From the NCBI RefSeq assembly GCF_000142905.1, contig NW_013657650.1, positions 242,129 to 306,128 of the forward strand: DNA of 64,000 bases, read 5' to 3'. Numbering within the stretch: position 1 is the stretch's first letter; each line of letters begins with the position of its first letter. Both the position numbers and the translations under genes were made by a program. Of this stretch, positions 1-9,256 are shown in pieces. The notes below the pieces were generated by a model, which was given only the letters and a program-made list of their open reading frames with translations, was not told the origin of the DNA and ran no database searches. The stretch comes from Thecamonas trahens ATCC 50062 (taxonomy: Eukaryota; Apusozoa; Apusomonadida; Apusomonadidae).

Positions 1-13
1 CTAACGACCATCT

Positions 14-1771
14 GTGCCTGCTCCTGCTCCTGTCGAAGACGACGAGTCGGACGGCGACGATGATGTCGCTGCTCTCCTGGCCGCCGGTGCTTCGTCAGAC
101 GATGAGGCTGTGCCTGCTCCTGTTCCTGTCGATGACGACGAGTCAGATGACGACGACGACGTCGCTGCGATGCTCGCTGCTGCCGGTGCTTCGTCCGATG
201 ATGAGGCTGTGCCTGCTCCTGTTCCTGTCGATGACGACGAGTCAGATGACGACGACGACGTCGCTGCGATGCTCGCTGCTGCCGGTGCTTCGTCCGACGA
301 TGAGGCTGTTGTGCCTGCTCCTGTTCCTGTCGATGACGACGAGTCCGACGGTGACGACGACGTCGCTGCGATGCTCGCTGCTGCCGATGCTTCGTCCGAT
401 GATGAGGCTGTGCCTGCTCCTGTTCCTGTCGATGACGACGAGTCAGATGACGACGACGACGTCGCTGCGATGCTCGCTGCTGCCGGTGCTTCGTCAGACG
501 ATGAGGCTGTGCCTGCTCCTGCCCCGGTCGATGACGACAAGTCCGGCGACGATGATGTCGCTGCTCTCCTGGCCGCCGGTGCTTCGTCAGACGATGAGGC
601 TGTGCCTGCTCCTGTTCCTGTCGAAGACGACGAGTCAGATGACGACGACGACGTCGCTGCGATGCTCGCTGCTGCCGGTGCTTCGTCAGACGATGAGACT
701 GTTGTGCCTGCTCCTGCCCCGGTCGATGACGACAAGTCCGGCGACGATGATGTCGCTGCTCTCCTGGCCGCCGGTGCTTCGTCAGACGATGAGGCTGTGC
801 CTGGTCCTGCTCCTGTCGAAGACGACGAGTCCGACGGTGACGACGATGTTGCTGCGATGCTCGCTGCTGCCGGTGCTTCGTCCGACGATGAGGCTGTTGT
901 GCCTGCTCCTGATCCTGTCGATGACGACGAGTCCGACGGTGACGACGACGTCGCTGCGATGCTCGCTGCTGCCGATGCTTCGTCCGATGATGAGGCTATG
1001 CCTGCTCCTGTTCCTGTCGAAGACGACGAGTCAGATGACGACGACGACGTCGCTGCCATGCTCGCTGCTGCCGGTGCTTCGTCCGATGATGAGGTTGCGC
1101 CTGCTTCTGCCCCGGTTGAAGGCGACAAGTCGGACGGCGACGACGATGTCGCTGCGATGCTCGCTGCTGCCGGTGCTTCGTCCGATGATGAGGCTGTACC
1201 TGCTCCTGCTCCTGTCGAAGACGACGAGTCGGACGGCGACGACGATGTCGCTGCTCTCCTGGCCGCCGGTGCTTCGTCAGACGATGAAGCTGTGCCTGCT
1301 CCTGCCCCGGTCGATGACGACGAGTCGGACGGCGACGATGATGTTGCTGCTCTCCTGGCCGCCGGTGCTTCGTCCGACGATGAGGCTGTGCCTGCTCCTG
1401 TTCCTGTCGAAGACGACGAGTCGGACGGCGACGACGATGTTGCTGCGATGCTCGCTGCTGCTGGCGCTTCATCAGATGATGAGGCTGTGCCTGCTCCTGC
1501 TCCCACCGACGCCGATGAATCAGATGACGACAACGTCGCTGCGATGCTCGCTGCTGCCGGTGTTTCATCGGACGATGATCCTGCTGGCGCCCCGGCCCCG
1601 GTCCCAGTTGACGCCAACGAAGAGTCTGGCGACGATGACATCGCCGCCCTCCTGGCTGCCACCGCTGCGTCTGACGACGATCCGCCCTCTGCCGCTACCT
1701 GTTCGTCAGACGACGACGACGACGACGATGTCCTGGCCCTCCTCGCTGCCGCTGGCTCCACATCCGGTTAA
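14..1771 (+). CDS. Acidic tandem-repeat protein (5' end incomplete)
   Basis: About 585 residues made almost entirely of a repeat of roughly 30-34 residues: a VPAPVPV linker, an Asp/Glu/Ser block, then a short predicted helix of the type DDVAAMLAAAGASSDDEA, repeated about 17 times. The final repeats are degenerate and the frame ends at TAA 1769-1771. No enzymatic domain is visible and no function is assigned. There is no ATG at the left: an in-frame stop lies at 2-4. A CTAAC branch-point-like sequence at 1-5 followed by AG at 37-38 suggests the window opens at the end of an intron, so the true start lies outside. The opposite strand is also open across the array, because third codon positions of the two frames coincide. 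The plus strand is preferred because it makes a convergent pair with the next gene, as elsewhere in this window, whereas a minus-strand gene would leave only 30 bp between genes. Confidence 0.6.
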   Translation: MPAPAPVEDDESDGDDDVAALLAAGASSDDEAVPAPVPVDDDESDDDDDVAAMLAAAGASSDDEAVPAPVPVDDDESDDDDDVAAMLAAAGASSDDEAVVPAPVPVDDDESDGDDDVAAMLAAADASSDDEAVPAPVPVDDDESDDDDDVAAMLAAAGASSDDEAVPAPAPVDDDKSGDDDVAALLAAGASSDDEAVPAPVPVEDDESDDDDDVAAMLAAAGASSDDETVVPAPAPVDDDKSGDDDVAALLAAGASSDDEAVPGPAPVEDDESDGDDDVAAMLAAAGASSDDEAVVPAPDPVDDDESDGDDDVAAMLAAADASSDDEAMPAPVPVEDDESDDDDDVAAMLAAAGASSDDEVAPASAPVEGDKSDGDDDVAAMLAAAGASSDDEAVPAPAPVEDDESDGDDDVAALLAAGASSDDEAVPAPAPVDDDESDGDDDVAALLAAGASSDDEAVPAPVPVEDDESDGDDDVAAMLAAAGASSDDEAVPAPAPTDADESDDDNVAAMLAAAGVSSDDDPAGAPAPVPVDANEESGDDDIAALLAATAASDDDPPSAATCSSDDDDDDDVLALLAAAGSTSG

Positions 1772-1790
1772 CCGCATCTCATTCTGTGAT

Positions 1791-2843
1791 TTAGATGTTA
1801 AAGAAGATCTTGAGGAAGATGACGACAACGACGAGGAAGAGGAGGTAGACTCCCTCAAAGATGTACGGATCGGCGCCAGACGACGCCACCCACGTCGAGC
1901 GCTCGTAGTCGAGCACCTTGGTGTCGCGGCGCTCCAACACAATCTCGAAGCGGAGCTCGCCCGAGACAGAGTTAGAGCGGAACGGCAGCCGAGTCAGCCG
2001 CTTGAGCCCAGACTTTTTCGGCGGCCGCTGGAGGGCGTGCCACTCGTCGTGGATGTTGCCATCCAGGTAGTCAGCGACGCGGACAACGACCTCCCCCAGG
2101 CATGTGTCCTTGGCCAGTAGCGCCTTGTCAAAGACACGGAAGGTGAAAAAGTCGTCGCGGTGGTTGAGATCGAGCAACATTTGCTCGTTCCACTTGGGAT
2201 GCATGTTGTCCTCGATGACCTGCGTCCGCAGCAGCTGGTTGCCGTGCGAAATCTCGCAGTACGGGTCGTAGTTGCGGTTACCGAGGTCGCGGGCTTCCTT
2301 GATCCGGACAGTGGCGACGTTGTAGTCTGGCAAGCCGTCCTCGTCCGCATCGGGCACCAAAACCCGGCCATCAGGCCCGACAGCGATAATGTCCTGTGCC
2401 TCGTCCTCGTCCGACGAGAATAGCGGCGACTCACGGTCGACAACATTTGCTTCATCCTCGCGGATGCCGATGGCCTGGATGATGAGCCGCAGCCGGCCTG
2501 TCACAGGCTTGCGCGACGACTTGGGCTGGAGGATGTGCCAGCGGTCGCGAGCCTCGCCGTCGAGGTGCTCGTCGACAGGAATGGTGAGCTTGCCCAGGAA
2601 GTCGTTGGAGATCCTGTCGTGGTCCCACACCTCGACCTTGAGCTCAGCCTCACCAACAGCAAGCGGGATTTCGTACGATTCGTTCCACACGGGGCACAGG
2701 TCGCGCTTGTGGATGGTGGTCGAGTACTTGGTCTTGCCGTGGCGGAGGACCACAAACGGATCCGACGTCTGCGTCCCGTCCTTCAGCTTGTCCTTGGCCA
2801 TGAGGCCCTCGGCCTCCACCACGGTCACCCGGAGCGTGGTCAT
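1791..2843 (-). CDS. Tail-anchored protein with two C2 domains
   Basis: A 350-residue protein starting at the ATG just before the first C2 strand (MTTLRVTVVEAEGL). C2-A spans about residues 1-125 and keeps the Asp pattern expected for calcium binding (SDPFV, then WDHD). C2-B spans about 180-290, with NYDPY and FDKALL in the matching places. An acidic linker separates them. The C-terminus is a hydrophobic segment (VYLLFLVVVVIFLKIFFNI) with almost nothing after it, which is typical of a tail anchor or of ferlin and extended-synaptotagmin-like topology. Expected role: calcium-dependent phospholipid binding at an organelle or plasma membrane; this is family inference. A longer frame reaching 3041 adds a low-complexity Pro/Ser region lying in the divergent promoter and was not used. 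It is convergent with the acidic-repeat gene and divergent from the SH3 gene. Confidence 0.8.
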   Translation of the reverse strand: MTTLRVTVVEAEGLMAKDKLKDGTQTSDPFVVLRHGKTKYSTTIHKRDLCPVWNESYEIPLAVGEAELKVEVWDHDRISNDFLGKLTIPVDEHLDGEARDRWHILQPKSSRKPVTGRLRLIIQAIGIREDEANVVDRESPLFSSDEDEAQDIIAVGPDGRVLVPDADEDGLPDYNVATVRIKEARDLGNRNYDPYCEISHGNQLLRTQVIEDNMHPKWNEQMLLDLNHRDDFFTFRVFDKALLAKDTCLGEVVVRVADYLDGNIHDEWHALQRPPKKSGLKRLTRLPFRSNSVSGELRFEIVLERRDTKVLDYERSTWVASSGADPYIFEGVYLLFLVVVVIFLKIFFNI

Positions 2844-3132
2844 TGGTGCTGGGGCTGGGGGTAAGGATGAGGATGAGGCAGGTACAGGGGATGCAGGCTG
2901 TTCAAGGGATACAGTGGGCGCAGTGGGTGCAGTGAGGGGGGTAGTGAAGTGGTGCCCAGCCGCACACACCACGCTGTGTCTGTTGCGGCGGGTGGTCAGC
3001 GGGTGGTGGCGCAACAAACGCACAGCCACCGCCACTGCCAAAGCGAACGGTCAAAACGAGTCGGAACGGCCGAGTGTGACATTGGCACACATGCGAACCA
3101 CGCATGCGACCATGTTCCACCTCTTTCCCTTG

Positions 3133-3194
3133 CACACACACGCACACACACACACACACACATACACACATACACACACACACACACACACACA
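3133..3194. repeat. (CA)n microsatellite in a divergent promoter
   Basis: About 60 bp of CA dinucleotides with a few interruptions, lying between the divergent C2 and SH3 genes and about 40 bp before the SH3 gene start codon. The rest of 2844-3236 is promoter and leader sequence with no other feature I can name. Confidence 0.9.
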
Positions 3195-3236
3195 TCTCCA
3201 CGCTCACAGAACTGCACGCAACCTCTCCTCTCCACC

Positions 3237-4591
3237 ATGTCCAACGAAGTACGTCCCCTACCTCCCTTCCCCTCCCCCCCCCCCCCCCCCCGCCCCACCG
3301 CCCTCACCTCCCTCCTTACATGCACGCGCAGGCTGCTGCTTCCTTTGAGGAGCTGATGGTGGCCATCCAGGGCGTGTTGCGCCTCGCAGGGAACTCGTCC
3401 GAGCTGCAGGAGGCCGTCATGGACGTGGCCCGTCTGGCCAACACCTGCGTGCAGGAGAAGAACAAGCAGATCGACGAGCTCCGTGCCATGCTTGTCACCC
3501 TCCGCGCTCGCGCTCTCTATGACTACACCGGCCGCGACGAGGAAGAGCTCTCGTTCAAGGCCGGTGATGTCATCGAGGTCCTCGACGCCCAGTCTGACAA
3601 TCAATGGTACTACGGTCGCCTGGATGGCAAGCACGGTGTCGTGCCCATAACCTACGTCACCCTCTTCCAAGTCCCCGTCGAGATGTCCGCCCCCGCCGCT
3701 CAGCCCGCAGACTCGCTCGCCGTCTCGGATGCGGACTCGTCGACTCCGGCTGCCCGCAAGTCGTGGTTCGAATCTGTCCGCGGCGTCGTCTCTGACATTG
3801 GCTCGGTCTTTGCCATGTCTGGCGAGGCCGACGACGAGCCGGCCCCGCTCGACATCTCGGGCCCGACCGACTTTAAGCGCGTCTCCCACATCGGCATCGA
3901 CGCTGACGGCACTTACTCGCTGGAGAATATCCCCGACGAGTGGCGCGACAAGTTCCGCCACCTCGGCATCGGCGACGAGTACCTCGAGCACCCGGAGCAC
4001 GCCCAGTTTGTCATGGACTATGTCATGAACCAAGAGGTCAAGCTCGCCGAAGAGGCCGCAGCTTCGGACAATGCGGCGCCATCGTCAGAGTCCGTGCCCA
4101 CTCCCACAGACGCCAACGACGATGCCGCCGTGTCGCCTGCCCCGGCTCCTGCAAATGCTGCCACCCCGCCGGCTGCCAACCCGCCGCCGCCGCCGCCGCC
4201 GCCACCCCCGCCGTCCAACTTCAACAAGTCTCCCGCCGGCGCCATCGTCCGCGCGCCGCCGGCCGCCAGCCCCACCGTCACCGCAGGCCGTTCGGGCATG
4301 CTCGGCGACATCCGCTCGTTCTCCAAGACGAAGCTCAAGGCCGCCAAGCCTGTCGACATCACCACCATTCCCAAGGAGGAGACCGCCGACATGCACTCGG
4401 CCTTCCTCAAGGCCTTCCACGACAAATTCGCCCTCGTCTCGTCGGCCGACATCGATGAGCACGGCGGCTGGTCCGACGATGATGATGACAACGGCGAGAG
4501 TGCCCAACCGTCTTCTTCGTCTGCAGCGCCCGCCATGCCGTCCAAGCCCAAGCTCATGCCCAAGCCCAAGCCCATGCCCAAACAGCCGTAG
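3237..4591 (+). CDS. SH3-CRIB-polyproline-WH2-like protein (candidate WASP-like Arp2/3 activator)
   Basis: Two exons. A four-codon first exon (MSNE, 3237-3248) is followed by an 83-nt intron (GTACGT at 3249 to CGCAG at 3331) and an exon from 3332; the product is 423 residues. Visible in order: a helix at about 5-60; an SH3 domain at about 62-117 (ALYDY, EELSF, WYYG, PITYV); a CRIB motif at 179-194 (ISGPTDFKRVSHIGID) that would bind Cdc42/Rac-type GTPases; an 11-proline run near 288-298; a WH2-like segment at about 323-344 (MLGDIRSF, then KTKLKAA); and an amphipathic helix plus acidic stretch with a Trp at about 356-390 (HGGWSDDDDD) resembling the central-acidic region. The order CRIB, polyproline, WH2, central-acidic is that of WASP, but the N-terminus is SH3 instead of EVH1. 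Role in actin nucleation is inference. Upstream ORF extension over the CA repeat is not coding. Confidence 0.85.
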
Positions 4592-4697
4592 ATGCCTCCG
4601 ACCGCCAACCGCATGAAACCCCTTTCGCCCGCCGAACCCAAACCGCAACCGAAGCCATTCCCCACTCCACTCCCCCAACACACCCCCCATCGCAGTC

Positions 4698-6287
4698 ATG
4701 GCCAACTGGGGCTACCACGCGGTGCGGCTGTTCCTGCGCTTGGTCCTCGCCCTCTTCTTCAGGTCGGTAGAAGTGGTGGGCAGTGAGCACGTGCCCGAAG
4801 GTGGGCCGGTCGTCCTCGCCGCTGTCCACACCAACGCCCTGCTCGACCCGTCGCTGCTCATCGCCACCGCCCCGCGCCCGGCGCGGTTCATGGCCAAGGA
4901 CACGCTGTGGAACTCGTGCTTCTTCCGCTTCTTCCTCTGGCTCACCGCCTCGGTCCCGGTCAAGCGCCGCATGGACCACGGCACCCTCACCGCCGAAGAG
5001 CGCGAAGCCGCCACCACCGCCACCTTTGCCGCTCTCTTTGAGACCCTCGGCGCCGGCTCATGCATCGGCATCTTCCCTGAGGGTATCTCGCACGCTGAGC
5101 CGCGCATGGCGCCGCTCCGCTCAGGCACCGCTCGCATCGCCCTCGGCTACCTCGCCCAGGCCGCAGGCGCTCCGCTGATGGACGCCGCGGCAAGCCCGGC
5201 ATCGACCGCCTCGGACGCCGACCCGCTCCTCGCGCCGCGGCCCTCCGTCCACGCCATGCATCCTCACCAGCACACCATCACCATTGTTCCCTGCGGCCTC
5301 TCTTACCTCTCGCGCTCGTCGTTCCGGTCTCGTGTCCTCGTTGAGTATGGCCGCCCGCTCGTCGTTGGCCCACGCCACCTCGCCGCCTACCAGGCGAACC
5401 CGGCCGAAGCCGTCCGCGCCCTCACCGCCGAAATCGCCGACGCGCTCGCCGGCGTCACCATCAATGCCGATGACTGGGACACGCTGCGCCTGGTGCAGAT
5501 GGCCAAGAACGCTGTCGCGCCCACCGCCGCGCTCTCCGACCACGTGGCAACTACCAAGGCCTTTCTCGCGACCTACGAGGCCCACCGCGAGGAGGCGTCC
5601 ATGCGCGCCCTCCGCGCCGGCGGCATGGAGTACATGACCCGCCTCGAGAGCATAGGCCTCAAGGACCACCACATTGCCACCAACGTTGGCATCCCCATGG
5701 GCATCCTCGGCTTTGTTGCCCGCTTTGTCCTCTTTGTCGTCCTCCTCCCCTTCACCCTTGTCGGCTTCTTTGTCCACTTTCCCATCTACTTCCTCGCCTG
5801 GATCGTCTCGCGCAAGATGGCCACCGACTCGCTCGACACCATTGCCACCGCAAAGGCCATTCTCATCGTCGTCTTTGTGCCTGTCATCTACATCTCCATC
5901 ACCGTTGCTCTCACCCTTGTCCTCAACCCGTGGTACGCCTGGCTCGCCATCTGCATCGTCGGCTTGCCGCTCGTCGGCTTTGCCACCACCAACGCCCTCA
6001 TCTATGGCCGCAAGGTCTTCAAGGGCATGCGTGCCGTTGTCACCATTATGCACTGGCGTGCAGAAGTCGCCGAGCTCCGCGCCCTCCGCCACTCGCTCAT
6101 CGACCAGCTCCTTGCCGCCTGGATCGTGTTTGGCTCGGAGACAGAGCCGCCATCGTCCACCCCGACCTCGTCCGGCGCCGGCACTCCCATCCCGTCTCCC
6201 ATGGTCCCAACTCCAGGCGCTGCGTCCACCCCTGTCCTCCCTGCTGTCTTTGGCTTTGGCTCCAACCTCGTCATCAACGACCGGTGA
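4698..6287 (+). CDS. Glycerol-3-phosphate/DHAP acyltransferase, Gpt2/Sct1 type
   Basis: A 529-residue membrane enzyme. The acyltransferase region lies at about 35-300, with the catalytic His-Asp block HTNALLDP (His44, Asp50; the spacing seen in fungal Gpt2/Sct1) and the acceptor-binding block FPEGISH at 126-132 followed by PLRSGTARIAL. Two long hydrophobic hairpins at about 335-430 would anchor it in the ER. The family transfers an acyl chain to the sn-1 position of glycerol-3-phosphate or dihydroxyacetone phosphate, the first step of glycerolipid synthesis. The protein is shorter than yeast Gpt2 (about 740 residues), mainly at the C-terminus, which here is a Ser/Pro/Thr-rich tail. The start is the first ATG after a C-rich leader, 106 bp beyond the SH3 gene stop. 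The lysophosphatidic acid acyltransferase branch is the main alternative, but the FPEG block context favours Gpt2. Confidence 0.8.
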   Translation: MANWGYHAVRLFLRLVLALFFRSVEVVGSEHVPEGGPVVLAAVHTNALLDPSLLIATAPRPARFMAKDTLWNSCFFRFFLWLTASVPVKRRMDHGTLTAEEREAATTATFAALFETLGAGSCIGIFPEGISHAEPRMAPLRSGTARIALGYLAQAAGAPLMDAAASPASTASDADPLLAPRPSVHAMHPHQHTITIVPCGLSYLSRSSFRSRVLVEYGRPLVVGPRHLAAYQANPAEAVRALTAEIADALAGVTINADDWDTLRLVQMAKNAVAPTAALSDHVATTKAFLATYEAHREEASMRALRAGGMEYMTRLESIGLKDHHIATNVGIPMGILGFVARFVLFVVLLPFTLVGFFVHFPIYFLAWIVSRKMATDSLDTIATAKAILIVVFVPVIYISITVALTLVLNPWYAWLAICIVGLPLVGFATTNALIYGRKVFKGMRAVVTIMHWRAEVAELRALRHSLIDQLLAAWIVFGSETEPPSSTPTSSGAGTPIPSPMVPTPGAASTPVLPAVFGFGSNLVINDR

Positions 6288-6499
6288 CCATTCCGGGCCA
6301 CGGCCTGTTGGCAGCTTGCCCGCCACCGCCGCCCGCCTGCCGGCAGGCACCGACCAAATCGGTTTTGGCGCGCAGCCACCCAACACAACCACGCCCACCC
6401 GCAACCCAAAACACCAAACACACCACCACCACACCCACTCCCACCACCACACCTACCACCACATCCATTCCTACCACCCCACCCCCCACCCCGTATCCC

Positions 6500-9220
6500 A
6501 TGCAGTCCGAGCCCGTAAGCGCGTCCTCGTCGGTCCGGGTGGCCGTCCGCGTCCGCCCGCTCTCGGACCGCGAGGCGTCGATGGGCGGGACGGCGGTGAT
6601 CCGGACAGAGGGCCAGACGGTCGTGGTTGAGCCGCCGCCATCGGCCACGTCGCTGGCACCACCGCAGCGCTCGTTTACCTTTGACTACTGCTTCGACTCG
6701 CAGCCGACGGCCAAGGGAAAGCCGGCGTCACAGGCCGACGTCTTTACCGCCCTCGGCTCCGAGCTCATCCGCGACGCCTGGTCCGGCTACAACTGCTCGC
6801 TCTTTGCCTACGGTGTCACTGGTGCCGGCAAGTCGTACTCGATGATCGGAACGCATGAGGCTCGCGGCCTCATCCCGCGCATCTACTCGGCCCTCTTTGA
6901 TTCGATGGTCGCCGCGTCGGCCAACTCACCGCAGGCCCAGTTCTCCATCGAGGTCTCGTTCTCGGAGATCTACAACGAGCGGGTTAAGGACTTGCTCAAC
7001 CCGGCCATGGGCTCAGCTCTTCGCGTCCGCGAACATCCGGTCACCGGGCCGTATGTCGAGAACCTCTCGCGGGTCTCGGTCTCTGACCTCGACGCCCTCG
7101 ATTCTGTCCTCGAGCAGGGCTTCGCCCTCCGCGCCACCGCCGCCACCAACATCAACGCCGGCTCCTCGCGCTCGCACGCCATCTTTACCATGGTCTTTAC
7201 TCAGACCACCTTTGACCCAGCAACCAACACCATTGCCGACAAGGTCTCTAAGATCAATCTCGTCGACCTGGCCGGCTCGGAGCGCGTGGCGCTCTCTGGC
7301 GCCCAGGGCCAGCAGCTGAAGGAGGCCGGAACCATCAACAAGTCACTCTTCTACCTCTCCAAGGTCATTACCGAGCTCTCAGACGGCGCCCGCCACATCT
7401 CCTACCGCGAGTCGGTCCTCACCTGGCTCCTCAAGGAGTCGCTCGGCGGCAACGCCAAGACCATCATGCTCGCCAACATCTCGCCCGCGGACACCGTGCT
7501 AGAGGAGACCATGTCGACTCTCCGCTACGCCGTCCGTGCCTCGTCCATCGTCAACGCAGCCGTTGTCAACGAGGATCCCACCGTCGCCCTCATCAACTCG
7601 CTCCGTTCCGAGATCGAGCGTCTGCGCTCGGCGCTTTCGGCATCAGGCAAGCCGGCCTCGCCGGGAGCTGCCGCCTCTGACGGCGCAGCCTCTACTGGTA
7701 CGCCATTCAAACTCCACCGCGGTGACTTGTACTCGCCAGCCGCTCCGTCGCGCGAGCTCCAGCTCGACTACGCATCTCCGGTGGCGTCCATGGCACCCTC
7801 CACCTCAGCCTCGGACTTTGAGGAGATGCGCGCGTGGTCGCAGTCAATCCAGCGCCACTGCGATGACTCGAGGAACCTCATTCTCTCGCTCATGATGGCA
7901 TCCAACGGGCCCGGTTCTGCTCCAGCTGCCGGCGAGGCCGCGAGTCCGCGCACCACAGGCGAGCACCCGGTCTCGCCGTCACTCGACCCAGCGCTCGCGG
8001 CTGCGCTGCACGACATGGAGGGTGGTGTGAGTGGTCCTGGCTCGGCAGCCATGGCCGCTGCCGGCAAGTGGTCGAAACTCGAGATCATCCGCGTGTATCA
8101 GCGCTCGCCGTTCTTCCGCAACGTCACGTCTGTTCTCGCCATGGACTCGGTCGCGCTGTTCTACATCTCGTCGTCGGGCGTGACTCAGCTCGGCTCGGAG
8201 CTCTCGGACGAGGATCCTGGCTCGATCCGCATTGTGGGCCCGGGTGTCCTACCCAAGCACGCCACGCTCGTGTGCACTGCGCCACTTGGCGGTCCGTCGA
8301 CCGTCCACCTCTGGCCGCTCCCGCTTGCGCACACGGCGGTCAACGGCAAGTCGGTTACGAGCGGGACACAGCTGACGTCAGGTGACGTTGTCCAGTTTGG
8401 CTCGGCGCTCAAGTTTGCTTTTCACGATGCGCCGCTCTTCCGCAGCTCGGCACAAGTGGCCGAGCTGCTCCATCCGTCTCCGCCACGGGTGACCCAAGCC
8501 CTGGCCGCGGCATGCTCACCCTCGTCGCCAACGTCCGAGTCATCTGAAGCGACGACGCCGCCAGTGGCATCGGCACCGCGTCCGCGGCCGGCAGCAACAG
8601 CAACCGCAGCCGCAGTTCCGACCTCGGCCGCGCGCACACCTGCGCGAGCAAGCCCGCAAGCCTCGGGCGAGCTGCCTCGCAAGGTCAAGCTCAAGATTGT
8701 GATGGCGGACCTCGGTGTGACGAGATCGGTCACGCTCCTGCCGACCACAACCGTGGAGGAGGTGTGCAAGCGAGCGGCCAAGCTGACACGGACCGGCACG
8801 CCGGGTGCTTTGTTTGTGCCGCGCGCCGGAAACAGCAGTGGCGAGCGGCTAGTCCTCCCTCACGAGTCACTCGAAGCAATCCGGGTCAGTGGCGCCCGGG
8901 TGGTGTACCGGTCGACAGCGCCCGTCGCAGTTCACCTTCCAGACAGCGCGGTAGTCCAAGTCGAGCTCACCGGATCCGGTACCGTGGCTGAGCTGGCCGA
9001 CGGCGTAGCGGCACTGACTAGAGCCGCTTCGTCCGAGTTTAAGCTCTTCATGGAGCTGTCCGGTCGGCTGGCACCGCTGCTCGACACCGACATGCCGCTT
9101 GTCCTCCTCTCGGCCAACGCGCTGCAGCATCCGGGCTCCAAAACGCGCATCGTGCTCAAGCGCAAGCGGAGCAGCAAGGCGAGCGGCAAGCCGCCGCGGC
9201 CACGGCCGACACCGAGGTAG
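6500..9220 (+). CDS. Kinesin-3-like motor with FHA and C-terminal ubiquitin-like folds
   Basis: 906 residues, starting at MQSEPV just before the first motor strand. The motor domain spans about 11-365: P-loop GVTGAGKSY (105-113; the usual Gln of GQTGSGKS is Val), switch I SSRSH, switch II DLAGSE, and the GPYVENL block typical of kinesin-3. A short coil region follows, then an FHA-like domain at about 572-640 (IVGPGVLPKHA, VNGKSV, GDVVQFG). The last 180 residues hold two segments, about 727-800 and 800-880, each looking like a beta-grasp (ubiquitin/RA-like) fold; this is a pattern-based inference. Kinesin-3 motors are plus-end-directed vesicle or intraflagellar carriers. The longer open frame back to 5930 lies inside the acyltransferase gene and is not coding. 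It ends 36 bp from a convergent gene. Confidence 0.88.
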   Translation: MQSEPVSASSSVRVAVRVRPLSDREASMGGTAVIRTEGQTVVVEPPPSATSLAPPQRSFTFDYCFDSQPTAKGKPASQADVFTALGSELIRDAWSGYNCSLFAYGVTGAGKSYSMIGTHEARGLIPRIYSALFDSMVAASANSPQAQFSIEVSFSEIYNERVKDLLNPAMGSALRVREHPVTGPYVENLSRVSVSDLDALDSVLEQGFALRATAATNINAGSSRSHAIFTMVFTQTTFDPATNTIADKVSKINLVDLAGSERVALSGAQGQQLKEAGTINKSLFYLSKVITELSDGARHISYRESVLTWLLKESLGGNAKTIMLANISPADTVLEETMSTLRYAVRASSIVNAAVVNEDPTVALINSLRSEIERLRSALSASGKPASPGAAASDGAASTGTPFKLHRGDLYSPAAPSRELQLDYASPVASMAPSTSASDFEEMRAWSQSIQRHCDDSRNLILSLMMASNGPGSAPAAGEAASPRTTGEHPVSPSLDPALAAALHDMEGGVSGPGSAAMAAAGKWSKLEIIRVYQRSPFFRNVTSVLAMDSVALFYISSSGVTQLGSELSDEDPGSIRIVGPGVLPKHATLVCTAPLGGPSTVHLWPLPLAHTAVNGKSVTSGTQLTSGDVVQFGSALKFAFHDAPLFRSSAQVAELLHPSPPRVTQALAAACSPSSPTSESSEATTPPVASAPRPRPAATATAAAVPTSAARTPARASPQASGELPRKVKLKIVMADLGVTRSVTLLPTTTVEEVCKRAAKLTRTGTPGALFVPRAGNSSGERLVLPHESLEAIRVSGARVVYRSTAPVAVHLPDSAVVQVELTGSGTVAELADGVAALTRAASSEFKLFMELSGRLAPLLDTDMPLVLLSANALQHPGSKTRIVLKRKRSSKASGKPPRPRPTPR

Positions 9221-9256
9221 GCCAATGACGTAAACCTGGTCCACGTTTACAACCAT

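Noticed and set aside
1-1761. 586-codon minus-strand frame of Ser/Ala/Thr-rich repeats
   Set aside because: It mirrors the acidic repeat array with the same wobble positions, and would leave only 30 bp to the C2 gene in tandem. The plus strand fits the convergent spacing seen elsewhere.
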